The notes under the pieces: generated by a model | What the model was told of the DNA's origin: nothing | Database searches by the model: none | Seen by the model: the letters and a program-made list of their open reading frames with translations, nothing else | Source: Qipengyuania xiamenensis | GTDB lineage: Bacteria; Pseudomonadota; Alphaproteobacteria; Sphingomonadales; Sphingomonadaceae | Length of the DNA: 64,000 nucleotides | Direction: 5' to 3' | NCBI RefSeq assembly: GCF_019711495.1 | Contig: NZ_JAIGNM010000001.1 | Span: 868,001-932,000 of the forward strand | Part shown: positions 44,667 to 53,632 of the stretch, piece after piece | How positions within the stretch are numbered: position 1 is the first letter of the stretch | Layout of the letters: every line of letters begins with the position of its first letter | Program-made: the position numbers and the translations under genes

Positions 44667-45566
44667 TCAACCGGACCATAGCCCTTCGGCGGCATCGCAC
44701 GCACGTGCCAGCGAATCGAAGTCTTTCGGCCTCCTGAGGCGATAGACCGGGCATTTGGCTGCGATTTGCGCGCCCAGTGCGCCCTGCTGTCCCCATGCTC
44801 CGAGCACTTCGATCATCTCGGGCCGGTACATCGTGTGCTTCATCGCCGCTTCGAGCGCTTCAACGCCGGTCAGCCTGTCGAGCGACACCTGCTCGCCTTC
44901 TTCCAGCGTGACGATGGCGATCATAGGCAATGCCGCCTCGCCTGCGAGGTGGTCGCCCACGCTGCAATGGTACTTGTCCTCGCGGTAATAGTCGCGCTGC
45001 AGGATACGCTCGTCCCAGCCGAAGCGGTCGATCGCTTCGCGCCACAGCTTGATCCGTGCGGACGAGGGATGGATCAGCGCATGCTCTTGCCAGGGCTCAA
45101 TGCGGCTGAGATCGTCTGCGACCAGACCGGCTCCGCGCGAGAGCATGGCGCCCGCCATCGTGCTCTTGCCCGCCCCCGCATCACCGCAGAACAGGATAGC
45201 CCTCCCGGCTCGAGCCACCGCGCTGCCATGCCACATCGCAAAGCCCCTCTGGTAACCGAGCCCGCCCCATGCGCTCCCCAGCGTGAACAGGCGCAATTCC
45301 GGCGGAGCGGCGGTCAGTCCGGGGTGAAGGGTGATCCTGCGGCCTCCCTCGACCTGCCATCCGCCAATTCCCTCCACTGCGAAGCGCAGCGCCTCGCCCA
45401 CTGCAACGCTGCCGTCGGCCGGACAGTCGGGGCAAGGCTCGTCCGATATCGAAATTTCCACGTCAGCGTCGCCTTGCGGATCGCAGGCGAACGCCTCCCA
45501 CTCGGGCAGTTCGAGCGCCGAGGCGATGACAAGGCCCGAATGGCGATAGTGGAAGGGAAGCGGCAT
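44667..45566 (-). CDS. HPr kinase-like (HprK-related) protein
   Basis: A protein of about 300 residues with an HprK-type P-loop (LFCGDAGAGKST, about 127-138 counted from ATG) preceded by MWHGSAVA and followed by the LVADDLSRIE acid segment. A divergent N-terminal region of about 100 residues is unassigned. Such orphan HprK relatives occur in Sphingomonadales, often near lasso-peptide or PqqD-type genes, none of which are here. The phosphorylated target is unknown. ATG 45566 was chosen; an in-frame GTG lies at 45575. Confidence 0.82.
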   Translation of the reverse strand: MPLPFHYRHSGLVIASALELPEWEAFACDPQGDADVEISISDEPCPDCPADGSVAVGEALRFAVEGIGGWQVEGGRRITLHPGLTAAPPELRLFTLGSAWGGLGYQRGFAMWHGSAVARAGRAILFCGDAGAGKSTMAGAMLSRGAGLVADDLSRIEPWQEHALIHPSSARIKLWREAIDRFGWDERILQRDYYREDKYHCSVGDHLAGEAALPMIAIVTLEEGEQVSLDRLTGVEALEAAMKHTMYRPEMIEVLGAWGQQGALGAQIAAKCPVYRLRRPKDFDSLARACDAAEGLWSG

Positions 45567-45643
45567 CACGCGCACCTAGCTGCCCAAGCGGATGAAAACA
45601 CGCAAGCATTGCCAATTCCCACGCTCGCGTTATCCCCTTGGCC

Positions 45644-46954
45644 ATGCACGAAGAAACCGCGACCGCGCTCTCCGCCTTCGACATCGCCGCACTGCTGGTT
45701 GTCGCCTCCGCCCTGCTCGGGTGGTTCAACCATCATTTCATCAGGTTGCCTCATGTCATCGGCCTCACCGTCATGGGCGCGATTGCCGCGATCGGACTGA
45801 TGCTGGCCAATGCCTTCATCCCCGGCGTCACGCTGGATGACTGGGTGGCAGACACGCTGCGCCAGATGAATTTCACCGACACACTGCTGCAGGGGATGCT
45901 GAGCTTCCTCCTGTTCGCGGGTGCTCTCCATGTCGATCTCGACCGCCTCAAGGTCGCCTGGCTACCCGTGCTTTTGCTTTCCACGGTCGGCGTCATGATC
46001 TCCACCGTACTGGTGGGCCTCGCCATGTGGGGCGTGGGCATGCTGCTCGGCCTGTCGATCGCGCCGATCTGGTACTTCGTTTTCGGCGCGCTGATCGCAC
46101 CGACCGACCCGGTTTCCGTGCTCGGCGTCCTCAAGGAAGAGAACGTGCCCAAGTCGCTGCAAAGCGCAGTGGCGGGCGAGAGCCTGTTCAACGACGGCGT
46201 GGGCATCGTGATCTTCATCATCCTGCTCGGCGCAGCGGTGAGTGGAAACGACTTCTCCTTCATCGAAGGTGCCGAACTGTTCGCTATCGAAGCAGGCGGT
46301 GGAATCCTTGTTGGCCTTGTCGCCGGCTATCTCGGCTACCGCGCGCTTGCGGGGATGGACGAGTATACGCTCGAGGTGCTGATCACGCTCGCAGTTGTAA
46401 TGGGCGGCTATGCGCTGTGCAGCTACCTGCATATTTCCGGCCCGCTGGCGATGGCGGTCGCAGGCCTGCTGATCGGCAACCACGGCGTCACCTACGCGAT
46501 GAGCGACGTGACGCGCGACTACCTGCTCAAGTTCTGGGAATTGCTCGACGAACTGCTCAATTCGGTGCTGTTCCTGCTGATCGGTCTCGAGATGATCGTG
46601 CTGGTTGCAGGCACCGACACGCTGCTTTTCGGACTGCTCGCGATCCCGCTAACGCTGGCCGCACGCGCGGTCGGCATCTTCGTATCGACCAAGACGATCC
46701 CTGCGGCACGCCTGCAGGACAAGGGAGCGGGCCGCGTTTTGTGGTGGGGCGGCCTGCGCGGCGGTATCTCCATAGCGCTGGCGCTGTCGCTCCCGCCGGG
46801 CGAAACGCGCGACCTGATCCTAGCCGCGACCTTTGCCGCAGTGCTCTTCAGCGTGCTCGTCCAGCGGGCGACGCTGGGCCGGTTGATCGAGAAGCTGAAG
46901 CACGATCACGCGCCCGCCGTGGAGGAAGAGGGCGGGAAGGAAACCGTCCACTAG
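45644..46954 (+). CDS. CPA1-family Na+/H+ antiporter
   Basis: A 436-residue, 12-13-helix cation/proton antiporter. The family core includes the pump-site LIAPTDPVSVLGVLKEENVP with the Asp pair, then LQSAVAGESLFNDGVGIVIF and the later LWWGGLRGGISIALALSLP. It exchanges Na+ or K+ for protons to hold cytoplasmic pH. ATG 45644 was chosen rather than TTG 45638. A short acidic C-terminus (EEEGGKETVH) follows. Confidence 0.93.
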   Translation: MHEETATALSAFDIAALLVVASALLGWFNHHFIRLPHVIGLTVMGAIAAIGLMLANAFIPGVTLDDWVADTLRQMNFTDTLLQGMLSFLLFAGALHVDLDRLKVAWLPVLLLSTVGVMISTVLVGLAMWGVGMLLGLSIAPIWYFVFGALIAPTDPVSVLGVLKEENVPKSLQSAVAGESLFNDGVGIVIFIILLGAAVSGNDFSFIEGAELFAIEAGGGILVGLVAGYLGYRALAGMDEYTLEVLITLAVVMGGYALCSYLHISGPLAMAVAGLLIGNHGVTYAMSDVTRDYLLKFWELLDELLNSVLFLLIGLEMIVLVAGTDTLLFGLLAIPLTLAARAVGIFVSTKTIPAARLQDKGAGRVLWWGGLRGGISIALALSLPPGETRDLILAATFAAVLFSVLVQRATLGRLIEKLKHDHAPAVEEEGGKETVH

Positions 46955-46956
46955 GA

Positions 46957-46979
46957 GGGAGGGACCACCGGCCCCTCCC
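46957..46979. terminator. Hairpin between convergent genes
   Basis: GGGAGGG (46957-46963) pairs with CCCTCCC (46973-46979) across a nine-base loop, a 7-bp G+C stem. No T-run follows on either strand, so it is at best a Rho-assisted terminator. It sits between the antiporter stop and the stop of the leftward tail-spike-like gene. Confidence 0.4.
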
Positions 46980-46991
46980 GCCAGCGCATCG

Positions 46992-48671
46992 CTAGAACGC
47001 TCCGTTGTCGCACAAGACATCGGTCAGCACGACTTCGCACTTGCTGTCGAAATTGGCAGGCCCCGTCAGGTCGAAACTGATGCGGTTGTCGATCACGTCG
47101 TAGACGACGTTGGAGATCGACACGGCGAAATTGCCGTTGCCGGCCTTCTCGCGCTCGGTGACATTGGCGCTACCCGTGAAGCTGGTCGCAGTGCCGTCGA
47201 GGATCGGCACCCTGAGGGAAATGTCGATTAGGGCATCCTGCGTATCGCTGCGTGAGACGATCGCCTTGCCCAGCACGCGGAGGATGAGCGGATAGGTCCC
47301 ACCCGGCTTGCGGGAGAGATACCGCTCGAACGAGGCGGTTGCGCCGGCCGCGAGCGAGACACCCGCGCCGACAAGCTGGTGATTGTCCCCGACAAGCCGC
47401 GCGACATGCGTGCCCTCACAGCCCTCGAACACGTTGCGCGCCACGCGGCCCAGAGTGGCCGCATCCTGCGCAATTTCGGTGTCGTCCAGGCGGTATCCTT
47501 TGAAGCGGTTGCGCACGCTCGTCCACGGATCGCCGTTCCACTCTGACGGGATGTCGAGGAAATAGGCATCAGCCGAGACTGCGAGCGTCGCGGCATCCTG
47601 CGCGCGATAGGTGCCGACATTCTCGAAGGTGCAATGGCGGCACCGCTCGAGCCTCATGTAATGAGCCGTCGCTCCCGCGTTGGAATGCTGCCCGACCTTG
47701 CCGTGATAGGTCAGGATATGCGCGCCGCGCAGGTTCCTTGCCCAGATACCGGTTTCCAGCGGCGTATCGTCGAAGCAGAACATGCGGGTGGGAAGCCCGC
47801 CATCGAGGTGGAAATTGATCCGGTTGCGCACGCAATGCATCGCACCTTCCGCACCCGAGCTGTTGTAGAACCCGATGTCGCCATCGGCAGCGGTGCAGCT
47901 GGGAGAAAACTCGTTGTCGGCTCCCGTCACATGATAGCCGAAAGCGAAAGGCCCCTTGGCGCGCGTCTTGCGGAAATCGCCTTCGAGCCCCTGCAGGTCG
48001 AATGACTTGTAGCCGCCGATGACTTCGACGTTCCAGACACGGTTATGGAAGATGTTCCCGCTCGTCCCGATCGTCTTCACGCCCGAAACCTGCTTGCCGT
48101 TTTGCGTTTCCTGATCCCACACACCGCTCGGGATGCGCAGCCAGAAGCCGTCCAGCGAAGCGCGGTTCTTGGTAACCTCTACGATGCCCTCGCCGCCAAT
48201 GAAGCTGTTGGTCGTCAGCGCGACCAGATCGAGGCTGAAGGGCGAGATGCCGTTGCCGAAAGTAAGCCGCTCGTCATCGAGCACGATCTTGGTGCCGACC
48301 CCGAAGCGGCCCTTGCCTCGCGCACCGATCCTGCTCGCCCCATTGGCCGATGCAAAGGCAATCGCGGCGTTTATGGCCGGACCGTTGTCGAGACCCGAGG
48401 TCCCGTCAGCGACCGCCTGATCCACGCCGCTGCTGCTGGCACCGAACTGTTCGATGTAGAGCTCGCCGCCCATGAGGCGGTACCAGCCGTTGAGGCACTC
48501 GATCGTGCCGGGGCCTGCATCGGCAGGCGCACCCGAGTAGGTCGCAGGATCGACGAGGCAGTATCGCCCCTCCCCGCCGTCGCCTGCAATTGCGAAGCCG
48601 GTCGTCTCGATCATGTCCGAACCGGTGAAGTCCTGCCCGATCGCGGCAGCGCGTGTCGTAATGATTGTCAT
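46992..48671 (-). CDS. Tail-spike-like right-handed beta-helix protein (orphan)
   Basis: A 559-residue protein with no signal peptide. The N-terminal 70 residues resemble a phage head-binding module (GDGGEGRYCLVDPATYSG, then ECLNGWYRLMGGELYIEQFG). Next come an entry typical of the pectate-lyase-3/tail-spike family (GLDNGPAINAAIAFA) and a long beta-helix rich in Asn, Gly and Val. The C-terminal 90 residues form a beta-sandwich. It is flanked only by housekeeping genes, so it is an isolated phage-related remnant or a surface/glycan-binding protein. AGGAGC lies seven bases before ATG 48671. Confidence 0.7.
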   Translation of the reverse strand: MTIITTRAAAIGQDFTGSDMIETTGFAIAGDGGEGRYCLVDPATYSGAPADAGPGTIECLNGWYRLMGGELYIEQFGASSSGVDQAVADGTSGLDNGPAINAAIAFASANGASRIGARGKGRFGVGTKIVLDDERLTFGNGISPFSLDLVALTTNSFIGGEGIVEVTKNRASLDGFWLRIPSGVWDQETQNGKQVSGVKTIGTSGNIFHNRVWNVEVIGGYKSFDLQGLEGDFRKTRAKGPFAFGYHVTGADNEFSPSCTAADGDIGFYNSSGAEGAMHCVRNRINFHLDGGLPTRMFCFDDTPLETGIWARNLRGAHILTYHGKVGQHSNAGATAHYMRLERCRHCTFENVGTYRAQDAATLAVSADAYFLDIPSEWNGDPWTSVRNRFKGYRLDDTEIAQDAATLGRVARNVFEGCEGTHVARLVGDNHQLVGAGVSLAAGATASFERYLSRKPGGTYPLILRVLGKAIVSRSDTQDALIDISLRVPILDGTATSFTGSANVTEREKAGNGNFAVSISNVVYDVIDNRISFDLTGPANFDSKCEVVLTDVLCDNGAF

Positions 48672-48739
48672 GTCATGCTCCTGACTGTTCCAAGGAGCAC
48701 GGCAGGTATTGGCACGAAATTGCGGTAGGAAAGCGCAAA

Positions 48740-48768
48740 TTGTCCTACTTGTACGAACCGCCGACAAT
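48740..48768 (+). promoter_or_regulatory. Candidate promoter for purC
   Basis: TTGTCC (48740-48745) and GACAAT (48763-48768) are 17 bases apart within the 208-base gap. A start near 48775 would leave a leader of about 105 bases. The -10 match is only fair. Confidence 0.3.
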
Positions 48769-48879
48769 TGCTTTCGGCCCGCCCTTCCGGTAAGCGGCAG
48801 CCAATCGCCCCGGGCCGTGCGGATCCTTCCCGATTCCGCTAACCGGGGCGCTGTCTTTTACGCGCGAAGGAATGCAGAG

Positions 48880-49686
48880 ATGGCACGTCGCCGCCAGATT
48901 TACGAAGGCAAGGCCAAGATCCTTTACGAGGGTCCCGAACCGGGCACGATCATCCAGTATTTCAAGGATGATGCGACCGCCTTCAATGCGGAGAAGAAGG
49001 GCACGATCAACGGCAAGGGCGTGATCAACAATCGCATCAGCGAATATGTGTTCACCCGCCTGTCGCACATCGGCATTCCGACGCACTTCATCCGTCGCCT
49101 CAACATGCGCGAACAGCTGGTCCGCCAGGTCGAGATCATTCCTCTCGAAGTCGTGGTGCGCAACGTAGCCGCGGGCTCCTTGTCCAAGCGACTGGGCGTC
49201 GAAGAAGGCGAAGTGCTGCCGCACACGCTGATCGAATACTGCCTCAAGGACGATGCACTGGGCGACCCGAAGGTCTCCGAAGAAGAAATCGCCTGCTTCA
49301 ACTGGTGCAGCCATGAAGAGATGCAGGACATGTCCAGCATGGCCATCCGCATCAACGATTTCCTGTGCGGCATGTTCGCCGCGATCGACATCCGCCTCGT
49401 CGACTTCAAGCTCGAATTCGGCCGCATCTGGGATGGTGATTTCAGCCGCACGATCCTTGCCGACGAGATCAGTCCGGACGGCTGCCGCCTATGGGACATC
49501 AACACAGGCGAAAAGCTCGACAAGGACCGCTTCCGCCGCGATCTCGGCGGCGAAAGCGAAGCCTATCAGGAAGTCGCGCGCCGTCTCGGCATCCTCCAGA
49601 ACGAGGACAACGGCCCGGGCGAAGTGCTCGACATGAGCGCGCACCGCGGCCGCCTGCGCACGCCGACGAAGCCGGTCAAAAAGTAG
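48880..49686 (+). CDS. purC: SAICAR synthetase
   Basis: Joins CAIR and aspartate to SAICAR in purine synthesis using ATP. The 268-residue protein starts [14 protein letters not shown] with the ATP loop and continues with [25 protein letters not shown] and the [20 protein letters not shown] segment. [21 protein letters not shown] closes the active site. Two upstream frames stay open but the ATG 48880 start fits the family. In most alphaproteobacteria purS and purQ follow directly; here they lie 6.5 kb away. Confidence 0.95.
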   Translation: MARRRQIYEGKAKILYEGPEPGTIIQYFKDDATAFNAEKKGTINGKGVINNRISEYVFTRLSHIGIPTHFIRRLNMREQLVRQVEIIPLEVVVRNVAAGSLSKRLGVEEGEVLPHTLIEYCLKDDALGDPKVSEEEIACFNWCSHEEMQDMSSMAIRINDFLCGMFAAIDIRLVDFKLEFGRIWDGDFSRTILADEISPDGCRLWDINTGEKLDKDRFRRDLGGESEAYQEVARRLGILQNEDNGPGEVLDMSAHRGRLRTPTKPVKK

Positions 49687-50568
49687 TCACACCACGTAGC
49701 GCAGCGTCATCCCGCTCGGCGCGATGGCATAGGCGCAGTCGGGCATATGGTCCCCGTCGACCTGGACGGGTGTGACGCAGCGGTCGAACTCGATCCTGCG
49801 ACAGCTGCGGATCTGCGCCTTGGCGAACCGGTCCAGCGGCAGTCGCAGCATGACCGCAAGGCTCAGCAGCATAGTGCTGAGCCGGGTAGAGCGCTCGAGT
49901 GTGATCAGCTCTACCGCGTCGGCGCCGAGCGCGGCTTCGGGGCTCAGCTGGAAGGGCCCTGCATAAAGCGCCGCACCCGATACGATTACCGCCTCGGCCT
50001 CGCATTCGAATGGCTCGCCATCGGCAAGCTCGCCGCGCACGGTCATCGCGTTGCGTGGCCATTCGCGCATCTGCTGCACCATCGCCACGACATAGGCATA
50101 ACGCCCGATCCGCTTCTTCAGCTTGCCCGAAACGCGGGCAACCGCATGGCTGTCGGGCCCGATGGAAAGGCAGGAAACAATCGGCATCTCGCCCAGCCGG
50201 TAAAGCGGCGCGCGGACCCAGCCGTCGCTGCCCTTCGCCCAACCATCTGCCACCTGTTTCGCAAAGGCGGCAGGATTGCGCGCATAGCCGAGCTCTCGTG
50301 CCACGAGATTGATCGTGCCCGAGGGCGCAACCGCCAGCGGCACCTTCCCGGCTGCCGCACCCATTGCCTGCACGGTGTCGCGCAGAGTCCCGTCGCCGCC
50401 GTGAACGCAGACCAGCTCGGCCGTGCCCGAAAGCTGTGCTCCCTCGGCGGTGGTCGGCATGGGCGTGACGGCGAAACCCTGTTCGCCCAGTGCAGCGACG
50501 AGAGCATCGAGGTGCGCCTGGCTGAAGCTGCCCGACACGGGATTATATACGAGATCGACTGCGGTCAT
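49687..50568 (-). CDS. Diacylglycerol/lipid kinase (DAGK catalytic family)
   Basis: A 293-residue soluble lipid kinase of the YegS/DgkB type, which phosphorylates diacylglycerol or related lipids. VYNPVSGSFSQ opens the domain, VHGGDGTLRDTVQAMG is the nucleotide-binding GGDGT motif, and APSGTINLVARELGY follows. The C-terminal sandwich domain has IEFDRCVTPVQVDGDHMPDCAY. Its stop abuts the purC stop. The exact lipid is unknown. Confidence 0.9.
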   Translation of the reverse strand: MTAVDLVYNPVSGSFSQAHLDALVAALGEQGFAVTPMPTTAEGAQLSGTAELVCVHGGDGTLRDTVQAMGAAAGKVPLAVAPSGTINLVARELGYARNPAAFAKQVADGWAKGSDGWVRAPLYRLGEMPIVSCLSIGPDSHAVARVSGKLKKRIGRYAYVVAMVQQMREWPRNAMTVRGELADGEPFECEAEAVIVSGAALYAGPFQLSPEAALGADAVELITLERSTRLSTMLLSLAVMLRLPLDRFAKAQIRSCRRIEFDRCVTPVQVDGDHMPDCAYAIAPSGMTLRYVV

Positions 50569-50707
50569 CGGCCAAGCCCTAACGCAAGGAGCGGGAAAGA
50601 CAAATTCGCTTTCGTCGACGCCTCTCGCAGCTTGGCAGAGCGCAGCGTGCGGTCAGCTTGCAGTCATGCCCGCCCTTGCTATGCCTTGGAGCTGGAGAGG
50701 ACTGTTG

Positions 50708-53572
50708 ATGACAAACATGATGCGGGTGCTTGCACCCCTGCCCTTGCTGGCACTCACTCTGCCCTGTTCCGTTCTGGCGGAGACGGGCGTGGAGCAGGAG
50801 CAGCAGGCCACCACGGCCTGGGGCAACACGATCTACGACATCGTGCCCGACGGACGGGTCGAATACGGCGTGCTCGACAACGGGTTGCGCTACGCAATCC
50901 TGCAGAACGAGCGGCCCGAAGAAACAGTGGTGATCCGTTTCGGCTTCGATGTCGGCTGGGTCGATGAAGAGGACGACGAGCTCGGCCTTGCCCATTTCAT
51001 CGAACACATGGCCTTCAATGGTTCGACCAACATTCCCGAAGGCGAGATGATCAAGCTGCTCGAGCGAGAGGGGCTGGCTTTCGGTGCGGACACCAATGCT
51101 TCGACCGGCTTCGAAGACACGATCTACCGGCTCGACCTGCCGCGCAACGATCCCGAACTGCTCGACACAGCGCTAATGCTAATGCGCGAGACAGCAAGCG
51201 AACTGACCATCGCGGAAGACGCAGTCGACCGGGAGCGCGGGGTTATCCAGTCCGAGACGCGCACGCGCAACAATTACTCCATCAGGCGGCTGAGGGACTA
51301 TCTCCAGTTCATCGCCCCCGAGACACGCTTTTCGGCACGTTTCCGCGCCGAAGGGACGGTCGAGAACATCGATGCAGCCCCGGCGCAGAGGCTGCGCGAT
51401 CTCTATGCGCGCTACTATCGCCCGGACAATGCCGCACTGGTGATCGTCGGCGATGTCGATCCGGCGCTGGTGCGCGAAAAGCTGGTCGAGACTTTTGCCG
51501 ATTGGGAGGCGGCACCGGAGGACATCGATCGTGTCGAAGGCGGCATGATCGACCTTGGCCGCGGCACGGCGGCGGCCAATTTCGTCGATCCCGATGTCGA
51601 GCATATCGTGGTGATCGACCGCTTCGCGCCCTATGATCGGCGCGAGAGCAGGCAGGCCGATTTCAGGCGCTCGCTCCTGTCCTCGCTCGGACGGGCAATG
51701 GTCAATCGCAGGCTGGAGAAGATCGCCAACGCGCCCGATGCGCCGATTATTTCCGGCGGCATATCTTCCGGCGACTTCTTCGATCTCTACGACCAGTCGA
51801 CCATGACCGTGCAGGCCAAGGAAGGCGAATGGGAAACCGCCCTGCAAATCGGCGAGCAGGAATGGCGCCGCGCGATCGAGCACGGCTTCACCGATGCCGA
51901 ACTGGCAGAGCAGGTCGCCAACTTCACACGCGTGTATCGCACAGCAGCCGAACAGCAGGACACGCGCCGCAGCGCTTCCCTTGCGGGCGGTATCCTATCG
52001 ACGGCCAAGACTGGAAGGCTCTTCGTCACGCCGCAGACCAGCTGGCAGCTGTTCCAGGACATGATCGGCGAGGTCACGCCCGAAGCCGTAGCGGCAGTAT
52101 TCCGCGAGGATTACGCCCTGTCCGCGCCGCTGGTGCATGTCAGCACCAAGCAAGCGATCGAGGGAGGAGAGAGTGCGATCCTGAGCGCGCTCGATGCCTC
52201 CCGCGCAGTGGCAGTCGCAGCGCCGCAGGGCGGAGACGCCGTCGAATTCGCCTATACCGATTTCGGCAAGCCCGGCTCGATTGTCGCCGACGCGGCGGTT
52301 GAAGACCTAGGCTTCCGCCAGATCCGCTTTGGTAACAATGTTCGCCTCAATTTGAAGAAGACGGACTTCGAGAAGGGCCGCGTCCGGTTCAACATCCGCA
52401 TCGGTTCGGGTCTGCTCTCGATCCCCGACGAGGCGGTCGGGACCGGAATGTTCATCTCGACCTCGCTCGATTCCGGCGGGCTCGGCAAGCATAGCTATGA
52501 CGAGCTGCGCCAGATCATGGCGGGCCGCGATGTGTCGAACGGCCTGTCGACGCAAAGCGACCAGTTCCGCGTCGGCGGCGCGACGACCATGGCGGACCTT
52601 CCGCTCCAGATGGAGCTGACCACAGCCTATCTCACCGATCCTGGTTTCCGTGAGGAGGCGCTGACACGCTGGCAGGCGCTCTTGCCGCCCTTCTTCGCGC
52701 GCGCCGATGCTACGCCGCAGGGCGTCGCGCAATTCGAACTGCCGCAGGTCATCACTGACGGCGATCCGCGCTCTGGCATCCCCTCGGAGGCGGCGCTCAA
52801 TGCCATCACCCTGGAGCAGGCGCGCGCGCTCACCAGCGAACAGTTCGCGTCCGCCCCCATCGAGATCTCCGTGGTCGGCGAGATCGACGAAGAAGCCGTG
52901 ATCGCTGCTGTCGCGCACACCTTCGGGGCGCTACCCGAGCGGGCGGAAACCTTGCAGCCTTTCTCCGAAGAACGGCAGGTATCGTTCACGTCGCGCAAGG
53001 CTCCGGTGACCCTCGCCCACGCAGGCGCCGAGGATCAGGCGCTGGCGCAGGTCTATTGGCCGACGACCGACGATGACGATGCGCAGGAAGAGGCGACCAT
53101 GCGCCTCCTCGCAACGGTCATGCGCCTTCAATTGCTCGAGGAAATCCGCGAGAACCTCGGTGCGTCCTATTCGCCGGGTGCAAACTCGGCGATGAGCGAT
53201 ACCTATGACGGTTTCGGAAGCTTCTCCGCCTCCGTGGTCATTGCGCCCGAAGATGCGGACACGGTGTTCGAGACCATCGACACTCTCGCAGCAGGATTGC
53301 GCAGCGCTCCGGTCGATGACGACCTTCTTGAACGCGCGCGCAAGCCCATGCTGGAACAGCTGGCGAAGAGCCGCCGCGAGAACAGTTACTGGCTGGGAAT
53401 GCTGAGCGAATCCCAGCTGCGTGCAGACCGGCTCGACCGTTATCGCGATTACGAGGAACGCCTGCTCGCCATAACGCCGGGCATGCTCCGCGAGGCGGCT
53501 GCAAAGTACCTGCGCGACGAAGAAGCCCTGCGCATCCGCATCATCCATCAGAGCCTGGTGGACGCCCAATAG
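50708..53572 (+). CDS. M16 family zinc peptidase
   Basis: A 954-residue periplasmic insulinase/pitrilysin-type protease. A signal peptide (cut near SVLA-ET, about residue 24) precedes the catalytic inverse zinc motif HFIEH (96-100). The distal Glu is likely in ELTIAEDAVDRERGVIQSE. Four homologous domains span the length, with a second inactive catalytic-like half after about residue 560. M16 exporters and envelope proteases often sit beside TonB receptors, as here, and may trim peptides. Separated from the following gene by a terminator. Confidence 0.92.
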   Translation: MTNMMRVLAPLPLLALTLPCSVLAETGVEQEQQATTAWGNTIYDIVPDGRVEYGVLDNGLRYAILQNERPEETVVIRFGFDVGWVDEEDDELGLAHFIEHMAFNGSTNIPEGEMIKLLEREGLAFGADTNASTGFEDTIYRLDLPRNDPELLDTALMLMRETASELTIAEDAVDRERGVIQSETRTRNNYSIRRLRDYLQFIAPETRFSARFRAEGTVENIDAAPAQRLRDLYARYYRPDNAALVIVGDVDPALVREKLVETFADWEAAPEDIDRVEGGMIDLGRGTAAANFVDPDVEHIVVIDRFAPYDRRESRQADFRRSLLSSLGRAMVNRRLEKIANAPDAPIISGGISSGDFFDLYDQSTMTVQAKEGEWETALQIGEQEWRRAIEHGFTDAELAEQVANFTRVYRTAAEQQDTRRSASLAGGILSTAKTGRLFVTPQTSWQLFQDMIGEVTPEAVAAVFREDYALSAPLVHVSTKQAIEGGESAILSALDASRAVAVAAPQGGDAVEFAYTDFGKPGSIVADAAVEDLGFRQIRFGNNVRLNLKKTDFEKGRVRFNIRIGSGLLSIPDEAVGTGMFISTSLDSGGLGKHSYDELRQIMAGRDVSNGLSTQSDQFRVGGATTMADLPLQMELTTAYLTDPGFREEALTRWQALLPPFFARADATPQGVAQFELPQVITDGDPRSGIPSEAALNAITLEQARALTSEQFASAPIEISVVGEIDEEAVIAAVAHTFGALPERAETLQPFSEERQVSFTSRKAPVTLAHAGAEDQALAQVYWPTTDDDDAQEEATMRLLATVMRLQLLEEIRENLGASYSPGANSAMSDTYDGFGSFSASVVIAPEDADTVFETIDTLAAGLRSAPVDDDLLERARKPMLEQLAKSRRENSYWLGMLSESQLRADRLDRYRDYEERLLAITPGMLREAAAKYLRDEEALRIRIIHQSLVDAQ

Positions 53573-53576
53573 AAAA

Positions 53577-53606
53577 GGGGCCGGGAAGGTTTCCCCTCCC
53601 GGCCCC
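53577..53606. terminator. Bidirectional terminator between M16 protease and TonB receptor
   Basis: GGGGCCGGGAAGG (53577-53589) pairs with CCTCCCGGCCCC (53595-53606) in a 12-bp stem with one bulge. On the minus strand a TTTT run (53576-53573) follows directly, giving a good intrinsic terminator for the receptor gene. On the plus strand TTCGGATTTC follows, a weaker one. Confidence 0.75.
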
Positions 53607-53632
53607 TTCGGATTTCGATTTTCCGTTTCGAC

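Noticed and set aside
46992..48671. Prophage around the tail-spike-like gene
   Set aside because: No capsid, terminase, integrase or lysis genes nearby; neighbours are an antiporter and purC.
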